A stretch of DNA of 64,000 nucleotides from Pontiella desulfatans (GCF_900890425.1 NZ_CAAHFG010000001.1:4154001-4218000), one strand, 5' to 3'. Numbered from the stretch's first letter, positions 35,220-44,519 are shown. Program-made: numbers and translations. Notes: generated from the sequence alone by a model not told the origin.

Positions 35220-38200
35220 CTATTCATCCTCCACCTGAAGTTGGTAGTAGGCGCATTCCGCATCGTCCACCCCGGTGGTGTAGGTGTTCAGGGGGGGCGT
35301 CGAAGGAATGGGCGAAGCGGAAAGCTCGAAGTCTCCGGCGACCAGGTTGGTGCAGACCCACAGCGAATAGGTTTTGCCGGTGGCACTCTGCCAGGTAAAG
35401 ACGGAATTGCCGGACGTTTCCAATGATTCGAACTGGAAGGTGGACGCCGCATTGGTCGGGTCGGTTCCGGCGCGCCATTCGTTGTAGTTGGAGGCGCCGT
35501 CGAGGTCCCAGTCGTCCGCTTCCCCGCCGTGTTCCGCGTTGATGGAACCGAAATAGTCCAGCTCCCAGTCGTCCGGCAGGTTGTCGGAATCGCCGGAAGC
35601 GGCGGTTCCCGGGGAAGGCGTTGCGTCGGCCGTCCAGTTGGCGGCGTCGTTCGGGTAGAGCGAGGCAGCGGTGCGTTCGAGGGACGAACCGAGGCCGTCG
35701 GCATGGGTCGGCCACGGGGAGGCATCGTTGTATTCGACCCGCTCGACGACGATGTAGGGCACCTCGCCGGTCAGTTCCTCCGGGTCGCCGGGGCGCGTGA
35801 GTTCGAGGTCTTCGCCATCGTTGTTGAGCTGCCCGTCGTAGGGGCCAAGCACCGTGGTGCCGGCATCGACCGGATAGTAGCTGCGGAAGGTCGCCTCGTC
35901 GGTTTCGGAAACAATCAGGCATTGCCCGGCGCCCAGCACCAGACCGTCCGGGAAGGCAAACTCCACCGCCCCTTCGAGCCGCCAGGTGTTGGTTGTGTTG
36001 TAGAGCGGAACGGAGGCGGTTCCCGCATTGAACAACTCGATGAATTCGAACGCGTTGCTGTCGGCCGGGTGGTACATGATTTCGGCAACGACCACCTCGC
36101 CGACCAACGGATAGGCGTTGGCCGCGCCGGGCGTCTGCGCGCTCTGCGCAGTGAAGTCGGCGGAGCCGTCGCTCTTCACATGGCGCCCGAAGGTGACATC
36201 GCGCTCGGCGGCGCCGAAGCTTTCCCCGACCCAGTAGCCGGTCAGTTCGCCGCCTTCGCCGGAGGAGAGATAGATTTCGTCGCCCAGCTCGCTGAGCGCG
36301 AAACCGTTGGTTCCGGCCACGGTGGTTCCGAAATGCGAGGCTTCGGTCAGCACCAGATAGCCGCCGGGTGCGATGGCCTGCAAGCCGCCCAGCTCAACCT
36401 TCGCCAAGTCGTATTCGTCGTCGCTGAGGAACCAGCCGTTGATGTCGAGGGTGTTGGTGGAGCTGTTGTACAGCTCGACCCAGTCGCCGGGCGTATCGGC
36501 GTCCTGGTGGGTCAGCGCCTCGTTGATCAGCAGGTCGTCCGGGGCCAGGAAATCCACCGGCCCTGCGCCGGGCGTTCCGCCGGCATATTTACTTGGCCGC
36601 CATGAGGCGCTGTCGCCCCAGGTGTTGGTTGCCGCGTACGGATCGATCAGCGTCAGCGAGAAACCTTCGCCGTCGGTGGCCTCGTACCAGTCGTTATACC
36701 CAAAATCGAGGATCGTGTTTCCGAGTCCGTCCACCAGCGCAATGTCCTCGCCGCCGTTATCCAGCGCGGCGGTCGGGATGAAGAATTTACCATGGTAGAC
36801 GCCGGCAACGTTGATGGACGCCCAGTTGGAATAGCGGTTGGTGAAGGCGTCGTAGTCGTTCACCAGCACGGCGTAGTCGCCGGGGGCGAGCGCGGCCACG
36901 GCGCCGTCGGTGAAGTCGAACAGAACACCGTCGGTGAATTCGGTTCCGGCCAGGCCGACCGTTTCGGTGCCGGTATTCAGAATTTCGATGAACTCCGCAT
37001 CCACTGCCGTATCGTCCGGGTGGTACATGATTTCGGTAACGCGCAGCGGCGATGCTTCGTTGACGACGAACGTGGCTTTGGTGAGCGCGCTCCAGGTTCC
37101 GCCGCTCAAGCAACGCGCCTTGACCTGCGCGGAGCGGTTGAGCGTGATGGCGGAGCCGTAGGCCGTCCCGGCGACCGCGCCGCCGACGGCGCGCGGATCG
37201 GAGCCGTCGGTGGTGTAGTAGATGGTGCCGCTGCCGGAGATGGAGAGCGGGAAGCCGGAAGCGATGGCGCCACCGTGCTGGCTGAAGACGGGGGCCGCCA
37301 CCGTCGGATACCAGCCCTTCGCCACGATCTGGGCCAGCACGGTGTCGGAGCGGGTAGTCGGCGAGGCGCGGAAGTAGCTGTTGAGCAGCCAGTTCACCGT
37401 GCCCAGCCAGTCGCCGTCGCGAGTGCGAAGCGTTCCCTTGCTATCCCCCCAGCGCGCGGACTCCGCAACGACCGCGCTGTAGATTTCATCCCGGCGCGCT
37501 TCCATCCGGTTTGCACAGACCTCGGAGGTCAGCAGGCCGCCATTGAAGAAATATTCATGCACATGGTCGGCGAAGCGGAGTTTGTATTCGGCGTTATTCA
37601 TCAGCTTCAGGTTCAGCGACCATGGATTAAACCGATCCACCGCATCGAAGGAACTGCTCAGACTAACGCTGAAACGGTTTTGGCTGACGCCTTGGCTGAC
37701 TTCCAGTGAGTGCTCGTTGTCGTGGGCAACAAACTTGAAGCCGTCCGGGTTTTCGCGGTTATAGATGGCGGTAAGGTTGCGCGGCATGGTTGGGCTGTTC
37801 ATGGGAGGACCCACCGGCGAGTCGCGGTTCGCGGTGAAGTAAACAAGCAGCATATAGTCAATCACGTTATCCACATCCAGCAGTTTGGTGTAGCTGCTGT
37901 TTTCCGTTCCGTCGGCGTTCATGCCCTGGAGGGCGAAATAGGAGGCGTTGGCACTGACACCGCCATACGCTCCGGCCCAGAGTGAATCGTAGGCAGCGCG
38001 TGTGCCGTCGACCGCATAGATGTCGCCCGAGTCGGCATTGGCCTTCACGGCATCATAATCGTCGTCGTCCCCGCCGAAATACGATTCGGCATAATTCGAC
38101 TCGCAACGCTCTTCGGTCTGGTAGAGGCCCCAGTACATGCCGTTGATGTAGAGGTGGTAGTATTCGCCGGCGGTATAGGGCTGGTTCATGTCGCGGTGGG

Positions 38201-40109
38201 TGTCGCGGGTGAAGATGTCGTAGAGCCAGGTGGCATACTGCGGGGTCTGGTTCGCCCACGAAAAATTCTGCCCCGTGCGCAGATCCATGCGCTTGAAGCT
38301 GTCCACGCCCTCATCGCCGAACAGGGGATAATTCAGGCGCGATGTCCCGTATTCCGAACGGAAGAACAAGCGGAAGGAGTGCTTCGGGTTGCCCGACGAC
38401 GTGCTCGATGCCCCACGGATGCGGATGCCGCCGTTAATCTGGAAGCCGTCCGTGCCGTCGGGGTTGATCAGCTCGATGGAGGTTTCGCGCTCCCACGCCT
38501 CGCCTTCCTGGCTGGCGTTGACGTAGATGCCGGACGAGGAATCAAACAGGTTGGCCGGATCCGTCACGAGCGAGATGGTTGGAATGGCCTTCAGCGCCGA
38601 TTTGATTTCGCCGGAATAGGTTGCACTCTGCGTAATGTCCGTATCCATGCCGTAATCGAAGCCCTGTCCGTTGACCGCGCTCGGCGGGAAGTAGGGATCG
38701 AGCCCGCTGACGCTCGTGCCCTGGGCAATGATGTCGTCGAGGAAGAGATAGGTCTGCGAGTCTACATCACTGGATTGGTAGTTAGCTTTGGTTGCGGCGG
38801 CGCGCAGCACGGTGGTTTTGTTGATCGTGACGGGCGTCGTGTAAAGCGTGCCGTTGTCGGCGGAAGGGGTGGTGCCATCGATCGTGTAGTAGATTTGGGC
38901 GCCTTCGGTTTTGCAGCTGATCGCCACATCGAACGCATTGGAATAGAACCCGCGATCGACGCTGAACGAGGTGTCGCCCACATAGCCGAGCACCCCCGAC
39001 ACATTGTTTGCGCCGGGCGTGGGCGTCGGGAGATAGACGGCGGTATTCGTGTAGATCTGCCCGGCGGATAGGCCGTTGAGCTCCGGCATGATGAAGAAAT
39101 CAGCCGTGGTCCCCATTCCCGGCGGCCCCATCACGGTGGGATAGGCCAGTCCGTGGATGGCCAAAACATTCTGGCCGGTCACCAGATAATTCCCCGCATT
39201 CAAGAGGGAAAAGTCCTCATAGGCCGTGCCGCCGTGCTCGGCCGTGGCGGAGGAGGAATAGACCGGGGAGGCCGGCGCGTTGGCCGAGGCCACTTCCGTG
39301 CCGTTGATGTAGGCCACGAAGCCATCGTCGTACTTCATGCGCAAGGTCAGCTGGTCAAAGGCCGCGGCATCAGCCACGGTGAAGCCCACCCGGATGTAGG
39401 CCGAGCTGCGGTAGGTCGGCGGGCGCGAATTGACAACCATGCTCGATTCAAGATCCAACCCGATCAGGGAGCCATAGGTTGATCCCGTGTCGTATCCGAC
39501 TCCGGTCTGGCCCGAGCTCCAGCCCGAATCGTCGAATCCGGCCGCCTTCCAGCTTGCCGAAGGTTCCGACGAACCGGCAATCGCCCTCGCATCCTCGCCT
39601 TCGGCAATGAGAAACGATGTGCCGGATTCCTGATCCAGTCCGTAGGAAATGTCGTCGTCCTGCTCCGGATAATTATAGAAGGCATCAGCAACCGTCATGC
39701 CGTCGGACTCGGTCAGAACAACATCCTCGCCGTCGCCGCTGAGCTTGAAGGTCGTATGCAGGTAGCCGAGGCTGTCGGTGTAGCCGGCGGTTTCCTGCCC
39801 CGAGGCAAACACCACCAGGAACTCGCCTGCCGCGATGCTTTTGGAAGGGAATACCCATTGGGTCAGGTTGTTGGTGTCGTCGGAGAGATACCACCCCGTG
39901 AGATCGACGGGGTCGTCGCCCAGGTTATGGAGTTCGATCCAGTCGGAATAGTTGCCGTCGCCATCGATCAGCGTCTTGTCGTTCTTGGCCATGAACTCGC
40001 TGATGACCACCTGGCCAAAGCTACCGCCAACCATCATCAGGCATACGAACGCGGCAACCGCCCCGACCTTCCGCACCCCCGGAAAAGGGAATAAATCCAA
40101 ACCCACCAT
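35220..40109 (-). CDS. Giant secreted CotH-kinase-family protein with lamin-tail and chitobiase-like domains
   Basis: 1629 aa. Signal region VGAVAAFVCLMMVGGSFG. Approximate order: lamin-tail domain (33-130), a jelly-roll-like domain (190-340), chitobiase C-terminal-like domain (IYYTIDGTTPS near 405), CotH kinase region (IRIRGASST near 561, YYHLYINGMYWGLYQTEE near 650, HDNEHSL near 793), a second chitobiase-like domain (IYYTTDGSDP near 963), three more lamin-tail domains (about 1030, 1195, 1346), and a Ca-loop segment near 1508 (DSDNLPDDWELDYFG). CotH proteins in spores and some effectors phosphorylate proteins. The acidic HDNE block could be metal-binding. It may modify surface or matrix proteins. 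It has its own regulon element. Confidence 0.85.
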   Translation of the reverse strand: MVGLDLFPFPGVRKVGAVAAFVCLMMVGGSFGQVVISEFMAKNDKTLIDGDGNYSDWIELHNLGDDPVDLTGWYLSDDTNNLTQWVFPSKSIAAGEFLVVFASGQETAGYTDSLGYLHTTFKLSGDGEDVVLTESDGMTVADAFYNYPEQDDDISYGLDQESGTSFLIAEGEDARAIAGSSEPSASWKAAGFDDSGWSSGQTGVGYDTGSTYGSLIGLDLESSMVVNSRPPTYRSSAYIRVGFTVADAAAFDQLTLRMKYDDGFVAYINGTEVASANAPASPVYSSSATAEHGGTAYEDFSLLNAGNYLVTGQNVLAIHGLAYPTVMGPPGMGTTADFFIMPELNGLSAGQIYTNTAVYLPTPTPGANNVSGVLGYVGDTSFSVDRGFYSNAFDVAISCKTEGAQIYYTIDGTTPSADNGTLYTTPVTINKTTVLRAAATKANYQSSDVDSQTYLFLDDIIAQGTSVSGLDPYFPPSAVNGQGFDYGMDTDITQSATYSGEIKSALKAIPTISLVTDPANLFDSSSGIYVNASQEGEAWERETSIELINPDGTDGFQINGGIRIRGASSTSSGNPKHSFRLFFRSEYGTSRLNYPLFGDEGVDSFKRMDLRTGQNFSWANQTPQYATWLYDIFTRDTHRDMNQPYTAGEYYHLYINGMYWGLYQTEERCESNYAESYFGGDDDDYDAVKANADSGDIYAVDGTRAAYDSLWAGAYGGVSANASYFALQGMNADGTENSSYTKLLDVDNVIDYMLLVYFTANRDSPVGPPMNSPTMPRNLTAIYNRENPDGFKFVAHDNEHSLEVSQGVSQNRFSVSLSSSFDAVDRFNPWSLNLKLMNNAEYKLRFADHVHEYFFNGGLLTSEVCANRMEARRDEIYSAVVAESARWGDSKGTLRTRDGDWLGTVNWLLNSYFRASPTTRSDTVLAQIVAKGWYPTVAAPVFSQHGGAIASGFPLSISGSGTIYYTTDGSDPRAVGGAVAGTAYGSAITLNRSAQVKARCLSGGTWSALTKATFVVNEASPLRVTEIMYHPDDTAVDAEFIEILNTGTETVGLAGTEFTDGVLFDFTDGAVAALAPGDYAVLVNDYDAFTNRYSNWASINVAGVYHGKFFIPTAALDNGGEDIALVDGLGNTILDFGYNDWYEATDGEGFSLTLIDPYAATNTWGDSASWRPSKYAGGTPGAGPVDFLAPDDLLINEALTHQDADTPGDWVELYNSSTNTLDINGWFLSDDEYDLAKVELGGLQAIAPGGYLVLTEASHFGTTVAGTNGFALSELGDEIYLSSGEGGELTGYWVGESFGAAERDVTFGRHVKSDGSADFTAQSAQTPGAANAYPLVGEVVVAEIMYHPADSNAFEFIELFNAGTASVPLYNTTNTWRLEGAVEFAFPDGLVLGAGQCLIVSETDEATFRSYYPVDAGTTVLGPYDGQLNNDGEDLELTRPGDPEELTGEVPYIVVERVEYNDASPWPTHADGLGSSLERTAASLYPNDAANWTADATPSPGTAASGDSDNLPDDWELDYFGSINAEHGGEADDWDLDGASNYNEWRAGTDPTNAASTFQFESLETSGNSVFTWQSATGKTYSLWVCTNLVAGDFELSASPIPSTPPLNTYTTGVDDAECAYYQLQVEDE

Positions 40110-40161
40110 CTGTACCGTCCTTCTTTTGTTAGAAATTTGTTAGGAAACCTAAATGCGAAAA

Positions 40162-40200
40162 ATGACAACCCCTTCACCGTTATCATGAATTTTTTGTAAT
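40162..40200 (-). promoter_or_regulatory. Regulon element 4 (upstream of the CotH gene), most diverged
   Basis: Minus strand: ATTACAA-N4-TTCAT, TTGTCAT ending at 39 bp. The third block TTCAATGG is not conserved here. About 53 bp before the start codon. Confidence 0.75.
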
Positions 40201-40241
40201 GATATTTGTCTTGCCTACCCCGCACCGGCCACGATCGCGGA

Positions 40242-40952
40242 TCATCTCGGCAACACAATCGGCCTGCTGAGGCGTCTCCCGTCCGGGGTTTCCATTCCGA
40301 GCGTAATCCGTATGACACCGGAGGAAAATTCGCCATTGGCATCAGCCAGGGAAACGGGATCGGTTAAATACAACTTCCAGCCCCCCGCCTCCAGACGGGC
40401 AACGCGCAAGGTTCCAGCAATGGCATGGGTTGCCGCCACCTGCCCCTCTTCTTCCGCCGGGGAGGGCGCTTGCGGCGAAAGCGAAACCGCGTGGGTTGCG
40501 GAACATTTCTGTGAATAGCAAACCTGGTAGTCCACCGTTAGGTTTTCCAGGGCCACGCCGCCCAGGTTATAGAGCGTGAGGTAATACCGATGCTCGCTGA
40601 CACCGGCAACCATCTCCGGATCGTCGGCCTGCGGCCCATCCTCCCCCTCGCCCAGCCACCGGCGGTCGACGGAATACGTGGGCACCACCACAAACCGCGT
40701 CGGCGCCATGAACAGATCGCATAGTTCCCACTGCCTCAGATAAGTCCGGTCGGCGGCGCAAAACCCGGAAAGGCCGGACTCAACGGTACTGCCATCATCC
40801 TTGACCAGCACAACCGACTCCTCCCGGCTATCGCATGAGACCACCACGGCATTGAACGCAGTGCCGTCATGGAGCGTAAACGTGTGCAACTCCCCCACGC
40901 CGGATGCGGTTGCGGACGCGATTAGACAGCTCAAGGCAATCAACTTTTTCAT
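40242..40952 (-). CDS. Exported SHD1-like protein, last gene of the redox operon
   Basis: 236 aa from the ATG at 40952 (GGAGAG 5 bases upstream). Signal peptide MKKLIALSCLIASATASG. Residues about 24-70 (HTFTLHDGTAFNAVVVSCDS...KDDGSTVESGLSGF) have the SHD1 pattern, as in the proteins at 27361 and 29517. The central part (YYLTLYNLGGVALENLTVDY) resembles the C-terminal half of the 29517 protein (YRYDITLANRSNLRLEKLDL), so the two are paralogues in one regulon. It starts 14 bp after the flavoprotein ends. Confidence 0.7.
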   Translation of the reverse strand: MKKLIALSCLIASATASGVGELHTFTLHDGTAFNAVVVSCDSREESVVLVKDDGSTVESGLSGFCAADRTYLRQWELCDLFMAPTRFVVVPTYSVDRRWLGEGEDGPQADDPEMVAGVSEHRYYLTLYNLGGVALENLTVDYQVCYSQKCSATHAVSLSPQAPSPAEEEGQVAATHAIAGTLRVARLEAGGWKLYLTDPVSLADANGEFSSGVIRITLGMETPDGRRLSRPIVLPR

Positions 40953-40966
40953 GTTCACTCTCCGGT

Positions 40967-42694
40967 TCAAACAGGATGCTTGAGCAGCTCCATGCCGCCG
41001 TCGGCGGCTTGGCGGATCTTGATCCAGCAAAGCCAGTCGTTATCGTTGCGCTCGGGATAGTCCTCGCGGTAGTGGCTCCCGCGCGATTCGGTGCGCATCA
41101 GCGAGGCGCGCAGCTTCATCTCGGCATTCAGCACCATGTTTGCGGTCTCGTGGCACTGCCGCAGTTCATGCAGATCGTCGGCCATGAGCAACGGCACCTG
41201 GTGGTCGCGCAGATATTCGATGTAGGTGAGCGCGGCGAGCATTCGCGCTTCGTCTTTTACGTAGAGGATAAAGTTGGGAATCATCACGCTCTGCAACGTC
41301 TGCGTAACCCACTGTGGCGAAAAGCCGCCTTGGCGCAGGTAGGGCGCATAGATTTCGGTATTAACTGTTTTCAGCACGGCATCGCTGGCTTTGACGAGCT
41401 CGCGGCCTTTGGCATAATCGGCGGCCGCTTTCCCGGCGAGCGCGCCCTGTGCGCCGGAGCCCGCCAGCGAGGATCCGACCTGCGTGTAGATCCCGCCGTT
41501 CTGCATCGAACAGAGCGAATCGCCGGCGGCATAAAGGCCGGGAATGTTGGAAGAGCATTTGTCGTCCTGCGGAAAAAGTCCTTCCGCCTTATGCTGCGAC
41601 ATACCGGCCGACACACCGCCGCTCATGGTCGGGCCTTTACCGCTGCCGCCCCCGGGAGGTCCGCCGCCTTTCCGGCTGCCGCCGGGAGGGCCTCCCGGCC
41701 CGCCGGCCATTCGTTCGCCGCCCGGAGGCGGACCGCGTCGATCACCACCGTGACCACCGCCGCCGGGTGGCGGGCCCATCATGCCACCGGTAGAGGGGCC
41801 GCTCTTTTCAACTTCAATATTCTGCTCGACCCCGAGCATGCCGCGGATCTCCTGCGTGGTGGCGCAGGTGGTTTTAGGCAGGCCTTCAAGGCCAAAATTG
41901 GTCATGCCGTGTCCATCCACCCACTCCTTGCCGCTGATTTCCGCGCCGATGCGATAGGCCATCGCGTCGCCGTCGGACGTAAGCGAACCGATCTGCCAGC
42001 CGGTCGGTTTGAAGCCGCTGGCGCCGGTGCAGAGAATGACGCTTTTGGCATGAATGGCGATGGACTCGTTTTTATCGATAAACAGGCCCATGGCTCCCAC
42101 CACTTTTCCGCCGTCTTCCAACAGGTGGGTGAGCACGACGCGCTCGATCACCGGAATGTTCCGTTCCCTGAGCGGATGATTCATGGCTTTGGCATAGGTG
42201 GCTTCCTTGAAGAAGCCCCAGGATTCCAGTTCATCGACCACAGTGGCCGACTGATCGAGCAGCAGTTCGGTGTAGACGGGATTGTTCATCTGCTCCGCCG
42301 CTTCGGCGGTCTGCCGGAGATAGTCGGCCCGGCTGATGCCATCCTTTTCGTCGAAGCGGAAAATCCCGCGGGCAAACGGCGTCTGGCCGGAGCGACCGAC
42401 GGCACCCTTGTCGACCAGCAGCACCTGGGCGCCGTTGTCGTGCGCCTTGACCGCCGCGAAAACCCCGGCCATGCCGCCGCCAACGACCAGTACATCGGTC
42501 GTGACCTGGTTCATTTTTCCTTCCACCGCGTTTTTCTTCGGCTGGCTGCGTTGCCCGGAGGGCATCGGTGGACGTCCCCCGCCCTGCGACGGTTTTTCCT
42601 GTTGCGCGAGGGCGGCGGCGCCGATGACGGCGCAAGAACCGCCGACGGCTCCCATGAAGCCCCGGCGCTTGAACGTGGTGCTAAGCGGATTCAT
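40967..42694 (-). CDS. Tat-exported FAD-dependent oxidoreductase (fumarate reductase/AprA-like) with Gly-Pro-rich insert
   Basis: 575 aa. Twin-arginine motif KRRGFMGA at residues 9-16 and a hydrophobic stretch, so export by Tat is likely. FAD motif VVGGGMAGVFAAVKA (71-85), second block VILCTGASG, C-terminal GLYAAGDSLC. Residues about 298-357 are an unusual low-complexity insert (GPPPGGGG, GGPGGPPGGS, GGGPPGGGSGKGP) between the two halves. The family reduces or oxidises small substrates such as fumarate or APS; the substrate here is unknown. It overlaps the cytochrome b gene by 14 bp. Confidence 0.8.
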   Translation of the reverse strand: MNPLSTTFKRRGFMGAVGGSCAVIGAAALAQQEKPSQGGGRPPMPSGQRSQPKKNAVEGKMNQVTTDVLVVGGGMAGVFAAVKAHDNGAQVLLVDKGAVGRSGQTPFARGIFRFDEKDGISRADYLRQTAEAAEQMNNPVYTELLLDQSATVVDELESWGFFKEATYAKAMNHPLRERNIPVIERVVLTHLLEDGGKVVGAMGLFIDKNESIAIHAKSVILCTGASGFKPTGWQIGSLTSDGDAMAYRIGAEISGKEWVDGHGMTNFGLEGLPKTTCATTQEIRGMLGVEQNIEVEKSGPSTGGMMGPPPGGGGHGGDRRGPPPGGERMAGGPGGPPGGSRKGGGPPGGGSGKGPTMSGGVSAGMSQHKAEGLFPQDDKCSSNIPGLYAAGDSLCSMQNGGIYTQVGSSLAGSGAQGALAGKAAADYAKGRELVKASDAVLKTVNTEIYAPYLRQGGFSPQWVTQTLQSVMIPNFILYVKDEARMLAALTYIEYLRDHQVPLLMADDLHELRQCHETANMVLNAEMKLRASLMRTESRGSHYREDYPERNDNDWLCWIKIRQAADGGMELLKHPV

Positions 42695-43328
42695 TGGCAG
42701 TTCCTTCGTAGATATTTAGTTTGGCTTTCTTGCGCACGGGCCTGTAGGACCAAAGCAGCGCCCCGACGGCGCCGCTGGCCAGTACGATCCAGAATCCCGA
42801 CATGGCCGGGCTGCTGTGCCGCCCAACCGTTATGACATGCCAGGTGGCCAGGCCAACGAAACCGATGGACAACAGGCCATGCACATGGCGGAACACGTTG
42901 GCCGGAAGCTTTTTCCGGACCAACGCCACCACCACGATCACCAGTAGCAAGCACCAGGCAATGATTCCGGTCAGCAGCAGGGGGGAACGAAGCATCAGCA
43001 TGAAGTTGCCAACCGGGTTGGACTCCTCCACCCAGAGGCGGCGGGCAACCATCAGAAACGGATGCAGCAGCATGACGCCCCCGGCGGCGTAGCCGATGTA
43101 TTTATGCCAGCGCAGGGTGCTGGAATAACGCATCTGAACCGCGTTGCGCGGCAACAGGCGCGATAGCCAGAACAAGCCGAGCAGCGAGCCGAAACCGGAT
43201 AGACTCACCAGCAATACGACATGCTGATAGGTAAACCGTGTTGGAACCTCCTGCGTCAGGGCCAGATAGACCGGGGCCCAGGCAAAGAAGAGCAGATACA
43301 GCGACGCGAAAATCCATTTATTCATCAT
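42681..43328 (-). CDS. Ferric-reductase-like cytochrome b membrane protein
   Basis: 215 aa, six hydrophobic segments. Histidines in paired helices (RWHKYIGYAAGGVMLLHPF and FRHVHGLLSIGFVGLATWHV) fit b-heme ligation in ferric-reductase-like transmembrane domains. It lacks the FAD/NADPH-binding C-terminal part, so it probably serves as an electron conduit across the membrane to a separate flavoprotein. The partner is likely the Tat-exported protein encoded next. Start taken as the first of two adjacent ATGs (43328, 43325). Confidence 0.78.
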   Translation of the reverse strand: MMNKWIFASLYLLFFAWAPVYLALTQEVPTRFTYQHVVLLVSLSGFGSLLGLFWLSRLLPRNAVQMRYSSTLRWHKYIGYAAGGVMLLHPFLMVARRLWVEESNPVGNFMLMLRSPLLLTGIIAWCLLLVIVVVALVRKKLPANVFRHVHGLLSIGFVGLATWHVITVGRHSSPAMSGFWIVLASGAVGALLWSYRPVRKKAKLNIYEGTANESA

Positions 43329-43329
43329 A

Positions 43330-43545
43330 TTATCCCCATGCGGTTATGGCCGGAATGGCTCTTCCGTCCGAAATGGTTATGGCATCCACCGGGCAGTATT
43401 GCTGGCAGAGGCGGCAGACCTGGCAATCCTGCGGATAGCGGATCTCGGCTTTTTTTGTTTTGGCATTCATTCGCAATACATCGGTCGGACATGTTGGAAC
43501 ACAGGTCCCGCAGCCGGTACATCCATCGATTCGTTCAATTCCCAT
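43330..43545 (-). CDS. Dicluster 4Fe-4S ferredoxin
   Basis: 71 aa from the ATG at 43545 (GGAG 8 bases upstream). Two cluster motifs, CTGCGTCVPTCP and CQVCRLCQQYCP, both complete. There is no signal peptide, so it is cytoplasmic; it would deliver low-potential electrons to the cytochrome b encoded next. First gene of ferredoxin - cytochrome b - flavoprotein - SHD1 protein, and preceded by a regulon element. Confidence 0.88.
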   Translation of the reverse strand: MGIERIDGCTGCGTCVPTCPTDVLRMNAKTKKAEIRYPQDCQVCRLCQQYCPVDAITISDGRAIPAITAWG

Positions 43546-43576
43546 AATCAGCTCCGTTTTTCCCTTAGGATGCTGC

Positions 43577-43633
43577 CCATTGGAACAGACGAAGATGACA
43601 AGGCGCGGCATGGGCCAATGAATTAGTTGTCAT
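43577..43633 (-). promoter_or_regulatory. Regulon element 5 (upstream of the ferredoxin operon)
   Basis: Minus strand: ATGACAA-N4-TTCAT, TGTCAT ending at 39 bp, then TTCCAATGG at the fixed position, about 31 bp before the start codon. Confidence 0.8.
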
Positions 43634-43751
43634 ATTCCGCATCCCCTGGGAACGGATGCCGCTTTGGTGAACCATGGCTTTATTTCTCCCGCCCGATGCA
43701 CTAGTGTCCCGGAATTGGAACAGGCAAACGATCACGCCTTGGAGAATGGCC

Positions 43752-44084
43752 ATGGAGATAAAAAACGTACGCGTCAGAAAGAGGGAACTCACCTGCAGAA
43801 ACTGCGACACCGAGTTTTTCGGCTACACCGGAATCCAGGAGGACGCCGATGCCGACAAGCTTTACGAATGCAACGACTGCGGCGCAATCTTCTCCCTCCC
43901 CCTCGGGGACGTCCCCGCGCTGGAGGAACGGATCGAAGGCAAATGCTGCCCCGACTGCGATGCCCCCCTCGAAGAAACCTTGGAGGAAAAAACACAGGCC
44001 GGGGTCTGCCCGATGTGCGAAGACCGCGACTACTACGGCTCGGGGGAATCCGAAGAGGTGCAGCTCGAGACGTTCAGATTGTAA
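43752..44084 (+). CDS. Zinc-ribbon protein with four CxxC pairs
   Basis: 110 aa from the ATG at 43752 (GGAG 7 bases upstream); an ATG two codons earlier is too close to that site. Cysteine pairs CRNC, CNDC, CPDC and CPMC suggest two zinc ribbons or rubredoxin-like sites. The rest is acidic. There is no signal or membrane segment. It lies divergent from the ferredoxin operon and 24 bp ahead of the rhodanese gene, so a thiol or redox function is possible. Family not identified. Confidence 0.6.
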   Translation: MEIKNVRVRKRELTCRNCDTEFFGYTGIQEDADADKLYECNDCGAIFSLPLGDVPALEERIEGKCCPDCDAPLEETLEEKTQAGVCPMCEDRDYYGSGESEEVQLETFRL

Positions 44085-44108
44085 TTAGAGAGAGGATAGG
44101 TGTTTAAG

Positions 44109-44435
44109 ATGGGTTTTTTATCCAATTTTTTCAAGAGTTTCGCCGCTCCCGACGTGGATCTCAAAAAGCTGATGGATGAAGGTGCGCGCGTGCTCGATGT
44201 GCGCAGCCCGGCGGAATATGCCAATGGCCACATTGAGGGTTCCATTAATATTCCGCATACCAACATCAAAGAAAGCGTCGGGAAGGTGGTGCCTGCAAAA
44301 GATGCCCTGATCATCGTCTACTGCCACAGCGGCGCCCGGGCGGCCGTTGCACGCGGCGTGCTTGAAAAAATGGGCTACACCCGGGTAACCAACGGACGAA
44401 CCTATCACCACATGCTTCACCAGCTCAGCCATTAG
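44109..44435 (+). CDS. Rhodanese-like protein
   Basis: 108 aa from the ATG at 44109 (MGFLSNFFKSF); a GTG at 44100 closer to AGAGG is an alternative. Single rhodanese domain: VLDVRSPAEYANGHIEGSIN and the active-site loop YCHSGARAA with the catalytic cysteine. Such small proteins move sulfane sulfur. It is possibly cotranscribed with the zinc-ribbon gene. Confidence 0.87.
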   Translation: MGFLSNFFKSFAAPDVDLKKLMDEGARVLDVRSPAEYANGHIEGSINIPHTNIKESVGKVVPAKDALIIVYCHSGARAAVARGVLEKMGYTRVTNGRTYHHMLHQLSH

Positions 44436-44463
44436 CCGATCGGCTGGCCCATCGGCAAAAGGT

Positions 44464-44512
44464 GGCCGCCCGGAGACTAGGGGGGCGGGAAGGGAGGCAT
44501 CCCCGGGCGGCC
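44464..44512. terminator. Inverted repeat between convergent rhodanese and EF-hand genes
   Basis: Perfect 10-bp arms GGCCGCCCGG / CCGGGCGGCC with a 29-base loop. It may stop transcription from both sides; there is no T-run. Confidence 0.5.
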
Positions 44513-44519
44513 GGTGTTG

